DNA of 64,000 nt, taken from assembly GCF_016807805.1 (NCBI RefSeq), contig NZ_CP063362.1, positions 5,932,501 to 5,996,500 on the forward strand, in the 5' to 3' direction. Numbering within the stretch: the first letter of the stretch is position 1; the number at the start of each line of letters is the position of its first letter. This document shows positions 1-8,487 of the stretch, piece by piece. The notes under the pieces are model-generated. The model had not been told where the DNA came from. It did not search any database and worked only from the letters and a program-made list of their open reading frames with translations. Position numbers and translations under genes: made by a program. The stretch is from Xanthobacter dioxanivorans. Its GTDB lineage: Bacteria > Pseudomonadota > Alphaproteobacteria > Rhizobiales > Xanthobacteraceae.

Positions 1-291
1 GCCTACAACGCGCCGGCGGCACCGGAGGCCATGGCGGCGATCACCCGCGCCCTGGGCGCGCCGGACGCGGCGCAGGGCCTGTTCGACCTGGTGCGGGCGC
101 TGCGGGTGCCGCGCGCCCTGTCGGAGATCGGCATGCCGGCCTCCGGCATCGAGGCGGCGGCGGACATCGCGGTGGAGAACCCCTACTGGAACCCCCGCCC
201 GGTGACCCGCGACGGCATCCGCGACCTCATCGCCCGCGCCTATGCCGGCGAGCGGCCGAGCGCGGCCAGCCGCGCCGAAGAGGCGGCCTGA
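1..291 (+). CDS. maleylacetate reductase, C-terminal part (5' end outside window)
   Basis: This open frame enters from the left edge; about 96 residues and the stop are visible. The remaining sequence looks like the helical C-terminal domain of iron-containing alcohol dehydrogenases. The motif NPYWNPRP followed by a short arginine-rich tail is typical of maleylacetate reductases. The family reduces maleylacetate to 3-oxoadipate with NAD(P)H in the cytoplasm. The hydroxyquinol 1,2-dioxygenase three genes downstream makes maleylacetate, so the context fits well. The next gene begins 4 bp after the stop. The nucleotide and metal sites lie outside the window, so the assignment rests on the C-terminal motif and the neighbours. 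Confidence 0.75.
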   Translation, partial: AYNAPAAPEAMAAITRALGAPDAAQGLFDLVRALRVPRALSEIGMPASGIEAAADIAVENPYWNPRPVTRDGIRDLIARAYAGERPSAASRAEEAA

Positions 292-294
292 GCC

Positions 295-1659
295 ATGGCC
301 CGGCGCATCCTCATTCGTGGCGCGACCCTCCTCTCCATGGACGAGGCGGTGGGCGACCTTCCCACCGGCGACATCCTGGTGGAGGGCGATCGCATCGCCG
401 CCATCGCCCCTGCCCTCGCGGCGGACGATGCGGAGGTGGTGGACGCCACGGGGCGCATCTGCGTGCCCGGCTTCGTCAACGCCCACATGCACACCTGGCA
501 GACCGGGCTGCGCAGCCTCGCCGCCGACTGGACGCTGCTGGAATATTTCCGCTGGGTGCATGCGGGCCTCGCCACCCGCTTCACCCCCGACGACATCGCC
601 ATCGCCACCCTGGTGGGCGCCCTCGGCCAGATCGATGCGGGCACCACCACCCTGGTGGACTGGTGCCACAACAATCCCACCCCCGCCCACACCGACGCGG
701 CGGTGGAGGCGCTCGCCGAGAGCGGCATCCGCGCCGCCTTCTTCCATGGCTCGCCCAAGCCCGATCCCCAGCCGGGCCAGCCGCACTTCTCCGAGGTGCC
801 GCACCCGCGCGCCGAGGTGGATCGGCTGCGGCGCGGCCGTTTTTCCAGCACTGACGGGCTGATGACCCTGGGCCTCGCCATCCTCGGCCCGCATTATTCC
901 ACCCTGGAGGTGGCACGCGCCGACTTCCGGCTCGCCCGCGAGTTCGGCCTCGTCGCCTCCATGCACCAGGGCGGCGGCGCGCCGAAGACGCCGGGTGGCT
1001 GGGAACGGCTGATCGAGGACGGCCTCGTCGGCCCCGGCATCAACGTGGTGCACGGCAATGATCTTTCCGACGAGCTGTTCTCCCGCCTCGTGGACCTCGG
1101 CGCCTCCTTCTGCGTGACGCCGGAGAACGAGATGACGCAGGGCCACGGCTTCCCGGTCACCGGCCGGCTGCTGAAGCGCGGCGCGGCCCCCTGCGTGGGC
1201 GTGGACCTCGAATCCGTGCTGGCCGGCGACATGATGGGCGTCGCCCGCATCGCCCTCGGCATGCAGCGCGCCCTCGACAATGCCGAGAGCCGGCGGGAGA
1301 GCGGCGCGATTCCGGCCACCTCCACCGTGCGGGTGCGGCAGGCGCTGGCGTGGATCACCATCGAGGGGGCGCGGATGCTGGGGCTCGACCACCGCATCGG
1401 CTCGCTCGCCCCCGGCAAGCAGGCCGACCTCACCCTCATCGACGCCCGCGCGCTCCACCTCCAGCCGGTGCATGATCCGGTGGCCACCGTGGTCATGCAG
1501 GCCGGCCGCGGCGACGTGGAGGCGGTGATGATCGCCGGTCGGTTCCGCAAGCAGAACAAGACGCTCGACGCGCCGGGGATCGAGACGAAGCTGGCGCGGC
1601 TCGCGGCCTCCGGGGCGCGCATCGTGGACGAGCTCGGCCTCAACCGGTCGGCGGCCTAG
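295..1659 (+). CDS. amidohydrolase family protein (AtzA/TrzA/cytosine-deaminase-like)
   Basis: 454 residues, the usual length for metal-dependent amidohydrolases of the chlorohydrolase/deaminase group. Likely metal and catalytic residues are the H64-M-H66 pair in VNAHMHTW, H224 (ASMHQGGG), H253 (VVHGNDLS) and D304 (GVDLES). The C-terminal SLAPGKQADLTLID stretch is typical of the family's outer beta-sandwich. The usual HxxE motif is not present after H224, where HQGGG is found, so the proton-transfer set differs from canonical cytosine or guanine deaminases. It probably hydrolyses or deaminates a C-N or C-X bond in the cytoplasm. Its place between maleylacetate reductase and hydroxyquinol dioxygenase suggests it acts upstream in an aromatic or heterocycle pathway. 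The substrate is unknown. Confidence 0.85.
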   Translation: MARRILIRGATLLSMDEAVGDLPTGDILVEGDRIAAIAPALAADDAEVVDATGRICVPGFVNAHMHTWQTGLRSLAADWTLLEYFRWVHAGLATRFTPDDIAIATLVGALGQIDAGTTTLVDWCHNNPTPAHTDAAVEALAESGIRAAFFHGSPKPDPQPGQPHFSEVPHPRAEVDRLRRGRFSSTDGLMTLGLAILGPHYSTLEVARADFRLAREFGLVASMHQGGGAPKTPGGWERLIEDGLVGPGINVVHGNDLSDELFSRLVDLGASFCVTPENEMTQGHGFPVTGRLLKRGAAPCVGVDLESVLAGDMMGVARIALGMQRALDNAESRRESGAIPATSTVRVRQALAWITIEGARMLGLDHRIGSLAPGKQADLTLIDARALHLQPVHDPVATVVMQAGRGDVEAVMIAGRFRKQNKTLDAPGIETKLARLAASGARIVDELGLNRSAA

Positions 1660-1669
1660 GGAGAGACGG

Positions 1670-2587
1670 ATGGCTGAAACACCCACCATCGGCTGGATCG
1701 GGCTCGGCAAGATGGGGCTCCCCATCTCCAGCCGCATCGCCGCCGTCGGCCGCGACATCGCCGGTTACGACCGCGACCAGGAGCGCATCGCGCAAGCCGC
1801 GAGCGGCGGCGTGAAGCCGGCGGCGACCCTGGCGGAAGCCGCCGGGCGCGACATGGTCTTCACCTCCCTGCCGGACGACAGGGCGCTCAAGGCCGTCGCC
1901 CTCGATGGCGACCTGTTCGCCGCCATGCGCAAGGGCGCGATCCTGGTGGAGACCTCCACCGTGAGCCCCGGCATCTCCGCCGAGGTGGCCCGGGCGGCGG
2001 ACGGCCACGGAGTCGCCTACCTGCGGGCCCCGGTCTCCGGCAACGCGGCCATCGCCCACACCGGCAACCTCACCTGCTTCGTCTCCGGCCCGCGCGCCGC
2101 CTTCGAGACGCTGCTGCCGGTGGCGCAGGATTTCACCCGCGCCCAGAAGTATCTCGGCGAGGCCGAGGAAGCCCGCTACGCCAAGCTTTCGGTCAACCTG
2201 ATGATCGCGGTCAGCGCCGCCATGATGGGCGAGAGCATCGTGCTGGCCCGCAAGGGCAACCTGGGCTGGCAGGACATCCTCGACGTCCTGACCAACAGCG
2301 CGGTGGGCTCGCCCATGGTCCACTACAAGGCCAAGAGCCTGGAGACGCGCGACTTCAACTCCACTTTCTCCTGCCGGCAGATGGCCAAGGACCTCGACCT
2401 CATCGTCGGGGCCGGCCACGCCGCCGAAATGGCCCTGCCCCTCGCCACGCTCACGCGGGAGATCTACGGCGCGCTCATCGGGCGCGGCGAAGGCGAGACG
2501 GACTTCATCGCCACGGTCCGCCTCGCCGAATGGCTCGCCGGCCTCGGCGAGCCGGACCTCGACACCAACGACGGGAGGCTCGCATGA
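1670..2587 (+). CDS. NAD(P)-dependent 3-hydroxyisobutyrate dehydrogenase family protein
   Basis: 305 residues. The N-terminal Rossmann fold carries the GLGKMGLP nucleotide loop. The substrate-binding motif APVSGN is at about 121-126. The catalytic lysine of the beta-hydroxyacid dehydrogenase family is K172 in RYAKLSVNLM. The second half is the all-helical dimerisation domain. Relatives oxidise 3-hydroxyisobutyrate, 2-hydroxy-3-oxopropionate or similar beta-hydroxy acids. A GGGAGAGACGG-like ribosome site precedes the start, 10 bp after the amidohydrolase stop. The stop overlaps the next start (ATGA), so it is translationally coupled to the dioxygenase. The exact substrate cannot be read from the sequence. 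Confidence 0.88.
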   Translation: MAETPTIGWIGLGKMGLPISSRIAAVGRDIAGYDRDQERIAQAASGGVKPAATLAEAAGRDMVFTSLPDDRALKAVALDGDLFAAMRKGAILVETSTVSPGISAEVARAADGHGVAYLRAPVSGNAAIAHTGNLTCFVSGPRAAFETLLPVAQDFTRAQKYLGEAEEARYAKLSVNLMIAVSAAMMGESIVLARKGNLGWQDILDVLTNSAVGSPMVHYKAKSLETRDFNSTFSCRQMAKDLDLIVGAGHAAEMALPLATLTREIYGALIGRGEGETDFIATVRLAEWLAGLGEPDLDTNDGRLA

Positions 2588-3471
2588 GGAATTTCGACCA
2601 GAACTCCATCACGCAGGCCGTGCTGGAACGCGTCGCCGGCGCGAGCGACCCGCGCGTGCGCCAGATCAGCGAGGCGCTGGTGCGCCACCTGCACGACTTC
2701 ATCCGCGAGGTGCGCCCCACCCAGGCCGAATGGGAAAAGGGCATCGCCTTCCTCACCGACACCGGCCACATGTGCTCGGACACGCGGCAGGAATTCATCC
2801 TGCTCTCGGATACGCTCGGCGTGTCCATGCTGGTGGACGCCATCAATCACGACCACCAGACCGCCGTCACCGAGAGCACCGTGCTCGGCCCCTTCTATGT
2901 GGAAGGGCCGCCGGAAGTCGCCTGCGGCACCGACATCTCCGGCGATCTCGCCGGCGAGCCCATGTACGTCTCGGGCACCGTCGCCACCGCCGACGGCACG
3001 CCGCTGGCCAATGCCATCGTCGACGTGTGGCACTCCGACGAGGACGGCTATTACGACGTGCAGCACACCGGCGAGGAGGCCGGCCTCGTGGCCCGCGCCC
3101 GCCTGCGCAGCGACGACCAGGGCCGGTTCCATTTCTGGTCCATCCGGCCGGCGGCCTATCCGATCCCGCATGACGGGCCGGTGGGCAAGATGCTGGAGGC
3201 GCAGGGGCGCCATCCGTGGCGGCCCGCCCACGTGCATTTCATGATCGCGGCGCCGGGACACGAAAAGCTCGTCACCCACGTCTTCGTTGCCGGCGACCGC
3301 TACCTCGACTCGGACGCGGTGTTCGGCGTGAAGGATTCGCTCATCCGCGACTTCACCGCCCATCCCGCCGGCACGGCGCCGGACGGGCGGGCGATGGATC
3401 GCCCCTATTGCGCGCTCACCTACGATTTCCGCCTCAACCCGGTGTCGGAAGCAGCATCGCAGGCGGCCTGA
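2584..3471 (+). CDS. hydroxyquinol 1,2-dioxygenase (intradiol ring cleavage)
   Basis: 295 residues from the ATG that overlaps the previous stop by 4 bp. The frame stays open further upstream but lies inside the preceding gene. It has an N-terminal dioxygenase helical domain, then the catalytic beta core. The non-haem Fe(III) ligands are visible as a tyrosine in DGYYDVQ (156 or 157), Y192 in AYPIPHDGP, and H216 and H218 in RPAHVHFM. This set is diagnostic of intradiol dioxygenases. Length and the following GHEKLVTHVF motif match the hydroxyquinol/catechol group rather than protocatechuate enzymes. It should open 1,2,4-trihydroxybenzene to maleylacetate, the substrate of the reductase at the window start. 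Chlorocatechol activity cannot be excluded. Confidence 0.9.
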   Translation: MRNFDQNSITQAVLERVAGASDPRVRQISEALVRHLHDFIREVRPTQAEWEKGIAFLTDTGHMCSDTRQEFILLSDTLGVSMLVDAINHDHQTAVTESTVLGPFYVEGPPEVACGTDISGDLAGEPMYVSGTVATADGTPLANAIVDVWHSDEDGYYDVQHTGEEAGLVARARLRSDDQGRFHFWSIRPAAYPIPHDGPVGKMLEAQGRHPWRPAHVHFMIAAPGHEKLVTHVFVAGDRYLDSDAVFGVKDSLIRDFTAHPAGTAPDGRAMDRPYCALTYDFRLNPVSEAASQAA

Positions 3472-3533
3472 GCACACAGATTTTCGCGAGACGGAGAACC
3501 CGAAAAACGGGCCCGGCGCGGAGGGAGGAACAG

Positions 3534-4973
3534 ATGTCTGCCCACCAACCCACAGGCGGCCTGCCGATCGCCGGCGAACAGGTCCCGCCGATCCTGGCGC
3601 GGCTCGTCGAGATCGTCGGGCCGCGTGCCACCGTGGCCGCCGGCATCCGCGCCGGCCACGGCCACAGCGAGGCCTACCACGCCGCGCGCCCACCGGACGT
3701 GGTGGTCTTCCCCGAGACGCGGGAGGAAGTGCAGGCCATCGTCGGCGCGTGCCGCGACCTGCGCGTGCCTCTCGTGCCCTTCGGCGCCGGCACCTCCTTG
3801 GAGGGCAACACCGCCGCGCTCCAGGGCGGGGTCTGCCTGGACATGGGACGCATGAACCAGGTGCTCGCGGTGCATGCGGAGGACATGGACGTGCGCGTCC
3901 AGCCCGGCATCACCCGCAAGCAGCTGAACGCGCAGCTGCGCGACTCCGGCCTGTTCTTCCCCATCGATCCGGGGGCGGATGCCTCCATCGGCGGCATGGC
4001 CTCCACCCGCGCCTCGGGCACCATGGCGGTGCGCTACGGCACCATGAAGGACAACGTGCTTGCCTTGGAGGTCGTCCTGCCCGACGGCCGCCTCATCCGC
4101 ACCGCGCAGAGGGCGCGCAAGTCGGCCGCCGGATACGATCTCACCCGCCTGTTCGTGGGAGCGGAAGGCACGCTCGGCGTCATCACCGAGGTGACCCTGA
4201 AGCTGCATCCCCAGCCGGAGGCCATCTCCTCCGCCGTCTGTGCCTTCCCCGACCTGAAGGCGGCGGTGGACACGGCCATCGCCGTCATCCAGTCCGGCGT
4301 GCCGGTGGCACGCATCGAGCTGCTCGACGACGTGATGATGCGCGGCATGAACCTGCATGCGAAGCTCGGCCTGCCCGAGGTGCCGCACCTGTTCTTCGAG
4401 TTCCACGGCTCCAAGGCCTATGTGGCCGAGCAGGCCGGGACGGCCGCGGCGCTGGCCGGCGAGTTCGGCGGCCTCGGCTTCCAGTGGGCGACGACACCGG
4501 AGGAGCGCAGCCGCCTCTGGCAGGCCCGCGACAACACGCTTTATGCCGGCCTCGCTTTGCGCCCTGGCGCCCGGGCCATGATCACCGACGTGTGCGTGCC
4601 CATATCGCGCCTCGCCGAGTGCCTGGTCGCCACCGCTAAGGACATCGCGGAGAGCGGCATCATCGCGCCCGTGGTCGGCCATGTGGGCGACGGCAACTTC
4701 CACCTGCTCGTGCTGCTCGATCCGGAGAGCCCGGCGGAACTGTCCCGCGCCAAGGCGTTCAACGAGCGCCTCGTGCGCCGCGCCATCGCGCTCGACGGCA
4801 CCTGCACCGGCGAGCACGGCATCGGCCTCGGGAAGATGGATTTCCTCGAACTGGAGCTGGGCGAGGCGGTGGACGCCATGCGCCTCGTGAAGGGCGCCCT
4901 CGACCCGCTCGGCATCATGAACCCCGGCAAGATCTTCCGGCCCGCCGGCCCCAACCACGGAGAACAGCCATGA
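3534..4973 (+). CDS. FAD-linked oxidase, GlcD/D-lactate dehydrogenase type
   Basis: 479 residues from an ATG preceded by a strong GGGAGGAA ribosome site; the longer in-frame extension reaches into the dioxygenase gene and is unlikely. The FAD-binding domain shows PFGAGTSLEGN and the glycine-rich IGGMAST region. The C-terminal oxidase domain carries HVGDGNFH and CTGEHGIGLGK, hallmarks of the glycolate oxidase GlcD, D-lactate and D-2-hydroxyglutarate dehydrogenase family. These flavoproteins oxidise alpha-hydroxy acids at the inner face of the membrane. No GlcE or GlcF partner is adjacent, so it may act alone. The start of the following transporter ATPase overlaps its stop. Confidence 0.88.
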   Translation: MSAHQPTGGLPIAGEQVPPILARLVEIVGPRATVAAGIRAGHGHSEAYHAARPPDVVVFPETREEVQAIVGACRDLRVPLVPFGAGTSLEGNTAALQGGVCLDMGRMNQVLAVHAEDMDVRVQPGITRKQLNAQLRDSGLFFPIDPGADASIGGMASTRASGTMAVRYGTMKDNVLALEVVLPDGRLIRTAQRARKSAAGYDLTRLFVGAEGTLGVITEVTLKLHPQPEAISSAVCAFPDLKAAVDTAIAVIQSGVPVARIELLDDVMMRGMNLHAKLGLPEVPHLFFEFHGSKAYVAEQAGTAAALAGEFGGLGFQWATTPEERSRLWQARDNTLYAGLALRPGARAMITDVCVPISRLAECLVATAKDIAESGIIAPVVGHVGDGNFHLLVLLDPESPAELSRAKAFNERLVRRAIALDGTCTGEHGIGLGKMDFLELELGEAVDAMRLVKGALDPLGIMNPGKIFRPAGPNHGEQP

Positions 4974-6517
4974 GGGCGGTGATGGCGAAGACGCCACGCC
5001 TCGAACTGGCGGCCCCGGCCATACCGGGCACGCCGCTGCTGGAGCTGAAGGGCATCTCGAAGACCTTTCCCGGGGTGAAGGCGCTGGACGACGTGTCCTT
5101 CGCCGTCTGGCCGGGCGAGGTGCACATGCTGCTGGGCGAGAACGGCGCCGGCAAGTCCTCGCTCATGAAGGTCCTTTGCGGCGCCTACCAGGCGGACGCC
5201 GGCGAATACTTCCACGCGGGCGCGCCGGTGGAGATCCGCTCGCCGGCCGATGCGCGCCGCCTCGGCATCGCGGTGATCTTCCAGGAATTCTCCCTCGTCC
5301 CGTATCTGGACGTGGCGCAGAACATCTTCCTCGGCCGGGAATTCCCCTCGAAGATCCCCGGCCTCGTGGACCGCCGCCGCCTCTACCGCGAGGCCAAGGC
5401 GGTGCTCGATCGCATCGGCCTCGACGTGGACCCGCGCACCAAGGTGCACACGCTGGGCGTCGCCCAGCAGCAGATGGTGGAGATCGCCAAGGCCCTGTCC
5501 CAGGACGCCCGCATCCTGGTCATGGACGAGCCCACCGCCGCGCTGTCCGACCGTGAGACCGAGCGCCTGTTCGAGGTGATGCGCCAGCTTCAGGCGAAGG
5601 GCGTCGCCATCGTCTACATCTCCCACCGCATGGCCGAGGTGTTCGCTTTGGGCGACCGCATCACCGTGCTGCGCGACGGCAAGCTGGTGGGCCGCGCCTT
5701 GCCCGGCGAGACCACGCCGGACGAACTGGTGCGGATGATGGTCGGCCGCAACGTGGACATGACCTACCCGCGCCGCTTCGCCACCGAACCCGGCGAGGTG
5801 GTGCTGGAGGTGACGGGCCTTTGCGCCAAGAACGGCATCGCCGACATCACCCTCAAGCTGCGCGCGGGGGAGATCGTGGGGCTGTGCGGCCTCGTGGGCT
5901 CCGGCCGCACCGAGGTGGCCCGCGCCATCTTCGGCGCCGACGAGGTGACCGCCGGCGAGATCCGGCTGTTCGGCAAGCCGAAGACCGGCGGCCCGGACGT
6001 GGCCGCCTTCGCCGGCGTCGGCCTCATCCCGGAAAGCCGCAAGACGGAGGGCCTCGCCCTCATCCGCACGGTGAGCGACAACCTCGCCGTCGCCGGCCTG
6101 CCGAAGCTGTTCCCCAACATGATGTTCTCGCCCGGCAAGGCACGGCGCTCGGCGGAGGAGCTGATCAAGCGCCTGCGCATCGCCACGCCCTCGCCGAACC
6201 AGAGCGTCGCCGTCCTGTCCGGCGGCAACCAGCAGAAGGTGGTGATCGGCAAGTGGCTCGCCGCCGGCACCCGCCTGTTCATCTTCGACGAGCCCACCCG
6301 CGGCATCGATGTGGGCGCCAAGTCCGAGATCTTCGCCCTCATCGACCAGCTGGTCGCGGATGGGGCGGCGGTGCTCATGATCTCCTCCGAGCAGGCGGAG
6401 ATCGTCCATGTCTGCGACCGCGCCTACGTGATGCGCGCCAAGCGCATCGTCGGCGAGCTCGGCCGCGCCGACCTGTCCGAGGAAAACATCGTTCGAATGG
6501 GGATGCACGATGAGTGA
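4970..6517 (+). CDS. sugar-type ABC transporter ATP-binding protein (double ABC domain)
   Basis: 515 residues with two fused ATPase domains, as in RbsA/MglA. Domain 1 has Walker A GENGAGKSS, a signature region LGVAQQQMVEIAKAL and Walker B VMDEPTAAL. Domain 2 has the degenerate Walker A GLVGSGRTE normal for this family, signature LSGGNQQKVVIGKWL and Walker B FDEPTRGIDVG. It powers uptake through the two permeases that follow. The first ATG overlaps the preceding stop (ATGA). A second ATG four codons in (4982) is an alternative. Ribose-type importers carry pentoses, inositols, autoinducers and some aromatic or purine-like compounds, so the name does not fix the cargo. Confidence 0.93.
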   Translation: MRAVMAKTPRLELAAPAIPGTPLLELKGISKTFPGVKALDDVSFAVWPGEVHMLLGENGAGKSSLMKVLCGAYQADAGEYFHAGAPVEIRSPADARRLGIAVIFQEFSLVPYLDVAQNIFLGREFPSKIPGLVDRRRLYREAKAVLDRIGLDVDPRTKVHTLGVAQQQMVEIAKALSQDARILVMDEPTAALSDRETERLFEVMRQLQAKGVAIVYISHRMAEVFALGDRITVLRDGKLVGRALPGETTPDELVRMMVGRNVDMTYPRRFATEPGEVVLEVTGLCAKNGIADITLKLRAGEIVGLCGLVGSGRTEVARAIFGADEVTAGEIRLFGKPKTGGPDVAAFAGVGLIPESRKTEGLALIRTVSDNLAVAGLPKLFPNMMFSPGKARRSAEELIKRLRIATPSPNQSVAVLSGGNQQKVVIGKWLAAGTRLFIFDEPTRGIDVGAKSEIFALIDQLVADGAAVLMISSEQAEIVHVCDRAYVMRAKRIVGELGRADLSEENIVRMGMHDE

Positions 6518-7469
6518 CCAGGCCCTTTCCTCCGCGCCGGCGCGGCTGCGCATCCCGGCGGTGCCGGGCGTCGCCGTGGCGCTCGCCGGCCTCGCCGTGC
6601 TGTTCTCGGCCCTGAGCCCCGGCTTCCTCACCGCCGGCAACCTCTCCAACATCCTGGTGCAGTCGGTGATCCTGCTGCTCCTCGCCCTGCCGATGACGCT
6701 GATCATCATGACCGAGGGCCTCGACCTCTCCATGGGGGCGGTGCTCACCCTGGCCTCGCTGGTGCTGGCGCTGATCGTGGTCTCCACCCAGTCGCTGGTG
6801 CTGGGCCTTGCCGGGGCGCTCGGCGTCGGCCTCGCCTTCGGGCTGGTGAACGGCTGGCTGGTCTCCGTCCTCTCCATCCCGCCCTTCGTCGCCACGCTCG
6901 GGACCATGGGGGCGGCGCAGGGGCTGGCGCTCATCGTCTCCGACGGGCAGAGCGTGGTGGGTATCCCGCGCTTCATCCGGCAGGTCTATTCGGGCGAGGT
7001 GGCGGGCATACCGACCCCCATCCTCATCGGCGCCGGCTTCTATGCCCTGTTCCACGTGCTGCTCTACCACACCCGCTTCGGCACCTACATCTGCGCGCTG
7101 GGCGGCAACCGGGACGCGCTGACGCTGGCCGGGGTGAAGTGGAAGCGCCTGCTCATCGCCGCCTACATGCTGGGCGGGGCCATGGCCGGGGTCGCTGCCC
7201 TGCTGATGACCGCCCGCATGAATTCCGGCCACCCCACCGCCGCCATCGGCATGGAGTTCGACGCCATCGCCGCCGTGGCGCTGGGCGGAACCTCCTTCGA
7301 GAAGGGCAACGGCTGGATCTTCGGCACCCTCATGGGGGTGCTGACGGTGGGCGTGCTGCGCAACGGCCTCAACCTCTTGGCCGTGCCCTCCTCGGTGCAG
7401 GTGGCCTGCATCGGCGCCCTCGTCATCTTCGCCCTCTTCCTCGACGGCATGAGGAGCCACAAGTCATGA
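6510..7469 (+). CDS. ABC transporter permease, ribose/branched-chain (BPD_transp_2) type, first
   Basis: 319 residues and strongly hydrophobic, with about eight to ten predicted membrane segments. The motif EGLDLSMGAVLTLAS is the conserved signature of RbsC-like permeases, and a GTSFEKGNGWIFGTLMG loop lies near the C terminus. It forms half of the inner-membrane channel of the importer. The start overlaps the ATPase stop by 8 bp and its own stop overlaps the second permease, so all three are co-translated. It differs clearly from the second permease, which suggests a heterodimeric channel. Confidence 0.92.
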   Translation: MSDQALSSAPARLRIPAVPGVAVALAGLAVLFSALSPGFLTAGNLSNILVQSVILLLLALPMTLIIMTEGLDLSMGAVLTLASLVLALIVVSTQSLVLGLAGALGVGLAFGLVNGWLVSVLSIPPFVATLGTMGAAQGLALIVSDGQSVVGIPRFIRQVYSGEVAGIPTPILIGAGFYALFHVLLYHTRFGTYICALGGNRDALTLAGVKWKRLLIAAYMLGGAMAGVAALLMTARMNSGHPTAAIGMEFDAIAAVALGGTSFEKGNGWIFGTLMGVLTVGVLRNGLNLLAVPSSVQVACIGALVIFALFLDGMRSHKS

Positions 7470-8440
7470 GCGTCGCCGGCGACATCTCCACGGGCGCGCC
7501 GCGCCTCCACCTCTCGCAGGACATGCAGCAGCTCCTCTACCGGCTGCTGGCGGCGGGCCTTCTGTGCGTGGCGCTGAGCATCGCCACCGATGCCTTCTTC
7601 ACCACCAACAACATCCTCAACGTGCTCAGGCAGGCGAGCCTCCTGTTCTTCCTCGCCTCGGGGCTGACGCTGGTGATCCTCACCGGCGGGCTGGACCTGT
7701 CGGTGGGCGCCAATATCGGGCTGTCCGCCTGCCTCGCCGCCACCGTCATCAAGGCCACCGGCTCGCCGGTGCTCGGCACGCTCACCGGCCTCACCGCGGG
7801 CTGCGCCGTGGGCATCTGCAACGGCCTCATGGTGGCGAAGCTGAGGATCCCCTCCTTCATCGCCACCTACGGCATGCTCTGGGTGCTGCACGGCATCACC
7901 TATTACTACATGGCGGGGGAGACCATCCACGGCTTCCCCCCCGGCTTCCGGCAGATCGGCTCGGGCTATTTCCTCGGCATCCCGATCCCGGTCTACCTGA
8001 TGGTCGGCTTCCTCGTGGCCGGCACCCTCTTCGCCCAGCGCACGGTGTGGGGGCAGCAGATCTACGCCATCGGCGCCAACCCCGTGGCGGCGCGGCTCAC
8101 CGGCATCCCGGTCGATCGCCGCCTGATCCTCGTCTACGCCTTCTCGGGCGCCATGGCCGGGGTGGCCTCCATCGTCTTCCTCGCCCGGCTGAACTCGGCG
8201 GAAGGCGACATCGGCGAGGCCATGACGCTGCCGGCCATCGCGGCGGTGCTCATCGGCGGCGCCTCCCTGTTCGGCGGGGTGGGCAGCGTGTTCGGCACCT
8301 TCGTCGGCGCGCTGATCCTCACTCTGGTGCTGAACGGCATGAACCTGCTCGCGGTCAATGCGAGCTGGCAACCGCTGGTGACGGGCGTGATCGTCATCTT
8401 CGCCGTGTGGCTCGACATGGTCGGGCGCAGGCGAAGCTGA
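7466..8440 (+). CDS. ABC transporter permease, ribose type, second
   Basis: 324 residues from the ATG overlapping the first permease stop; the in-frame extension upstream lies within that gene. It carries the family signature GGLDLSVGANIGLS, the EGDIGEAMTLPAIAAVLIGG segment and a final FGTFVGALIL helix. It pairs with the preceding permease to form the membrane channel. The two proteins share the fold and signature loops but not close identity, so this is an old duplication, as in other importers with two RbsC-like subunits. A 47-bp spacer with a ribosome site separates it from the binding-protein gene. Confidence 0.92.
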   Translation: MSVAGDISTGAPRLHLSQDMQQLLYRLLAAGLLCVALSIATDAFFTTNNILNVLRQASLLFFLASGLTLVILTGGLDLSVGANIGLSACLAATVIKATGSPVLGTLTGLTAGCAVGICNGLMVAKLRIPSFIATYGMLWVLHGITYYYMAGETIHGFPPGFRQIGSGYFLGIPIPVYLMVGFLVAGTLFAQRTVWGQQIYAIGANPVAARLTGIPVDRRLILVYAFSGAMAGVASIVFLARLNSAEGDIGEAMTLPAIAAVLIGGASLFGGVGSVFGTFVGALILTLVLNGMNLLAVNASWQPLVTGVIVIFAVWLDMVGRRRS

Positions 8441-8487
8441 GACAAAGGCATCTGAAGCATAAAAATCGACAACCCGGGAGAAAACAC

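Noticed and set aside
4541..6976. Long minus-strand open frame of 811 codons opposite the ABC ATPase
   Set aside because: It is a high-GC antisense shadow: Ala/Gly/Arg/His rich, no domain, no ribosome site, and it overlaps three well-supported genes.
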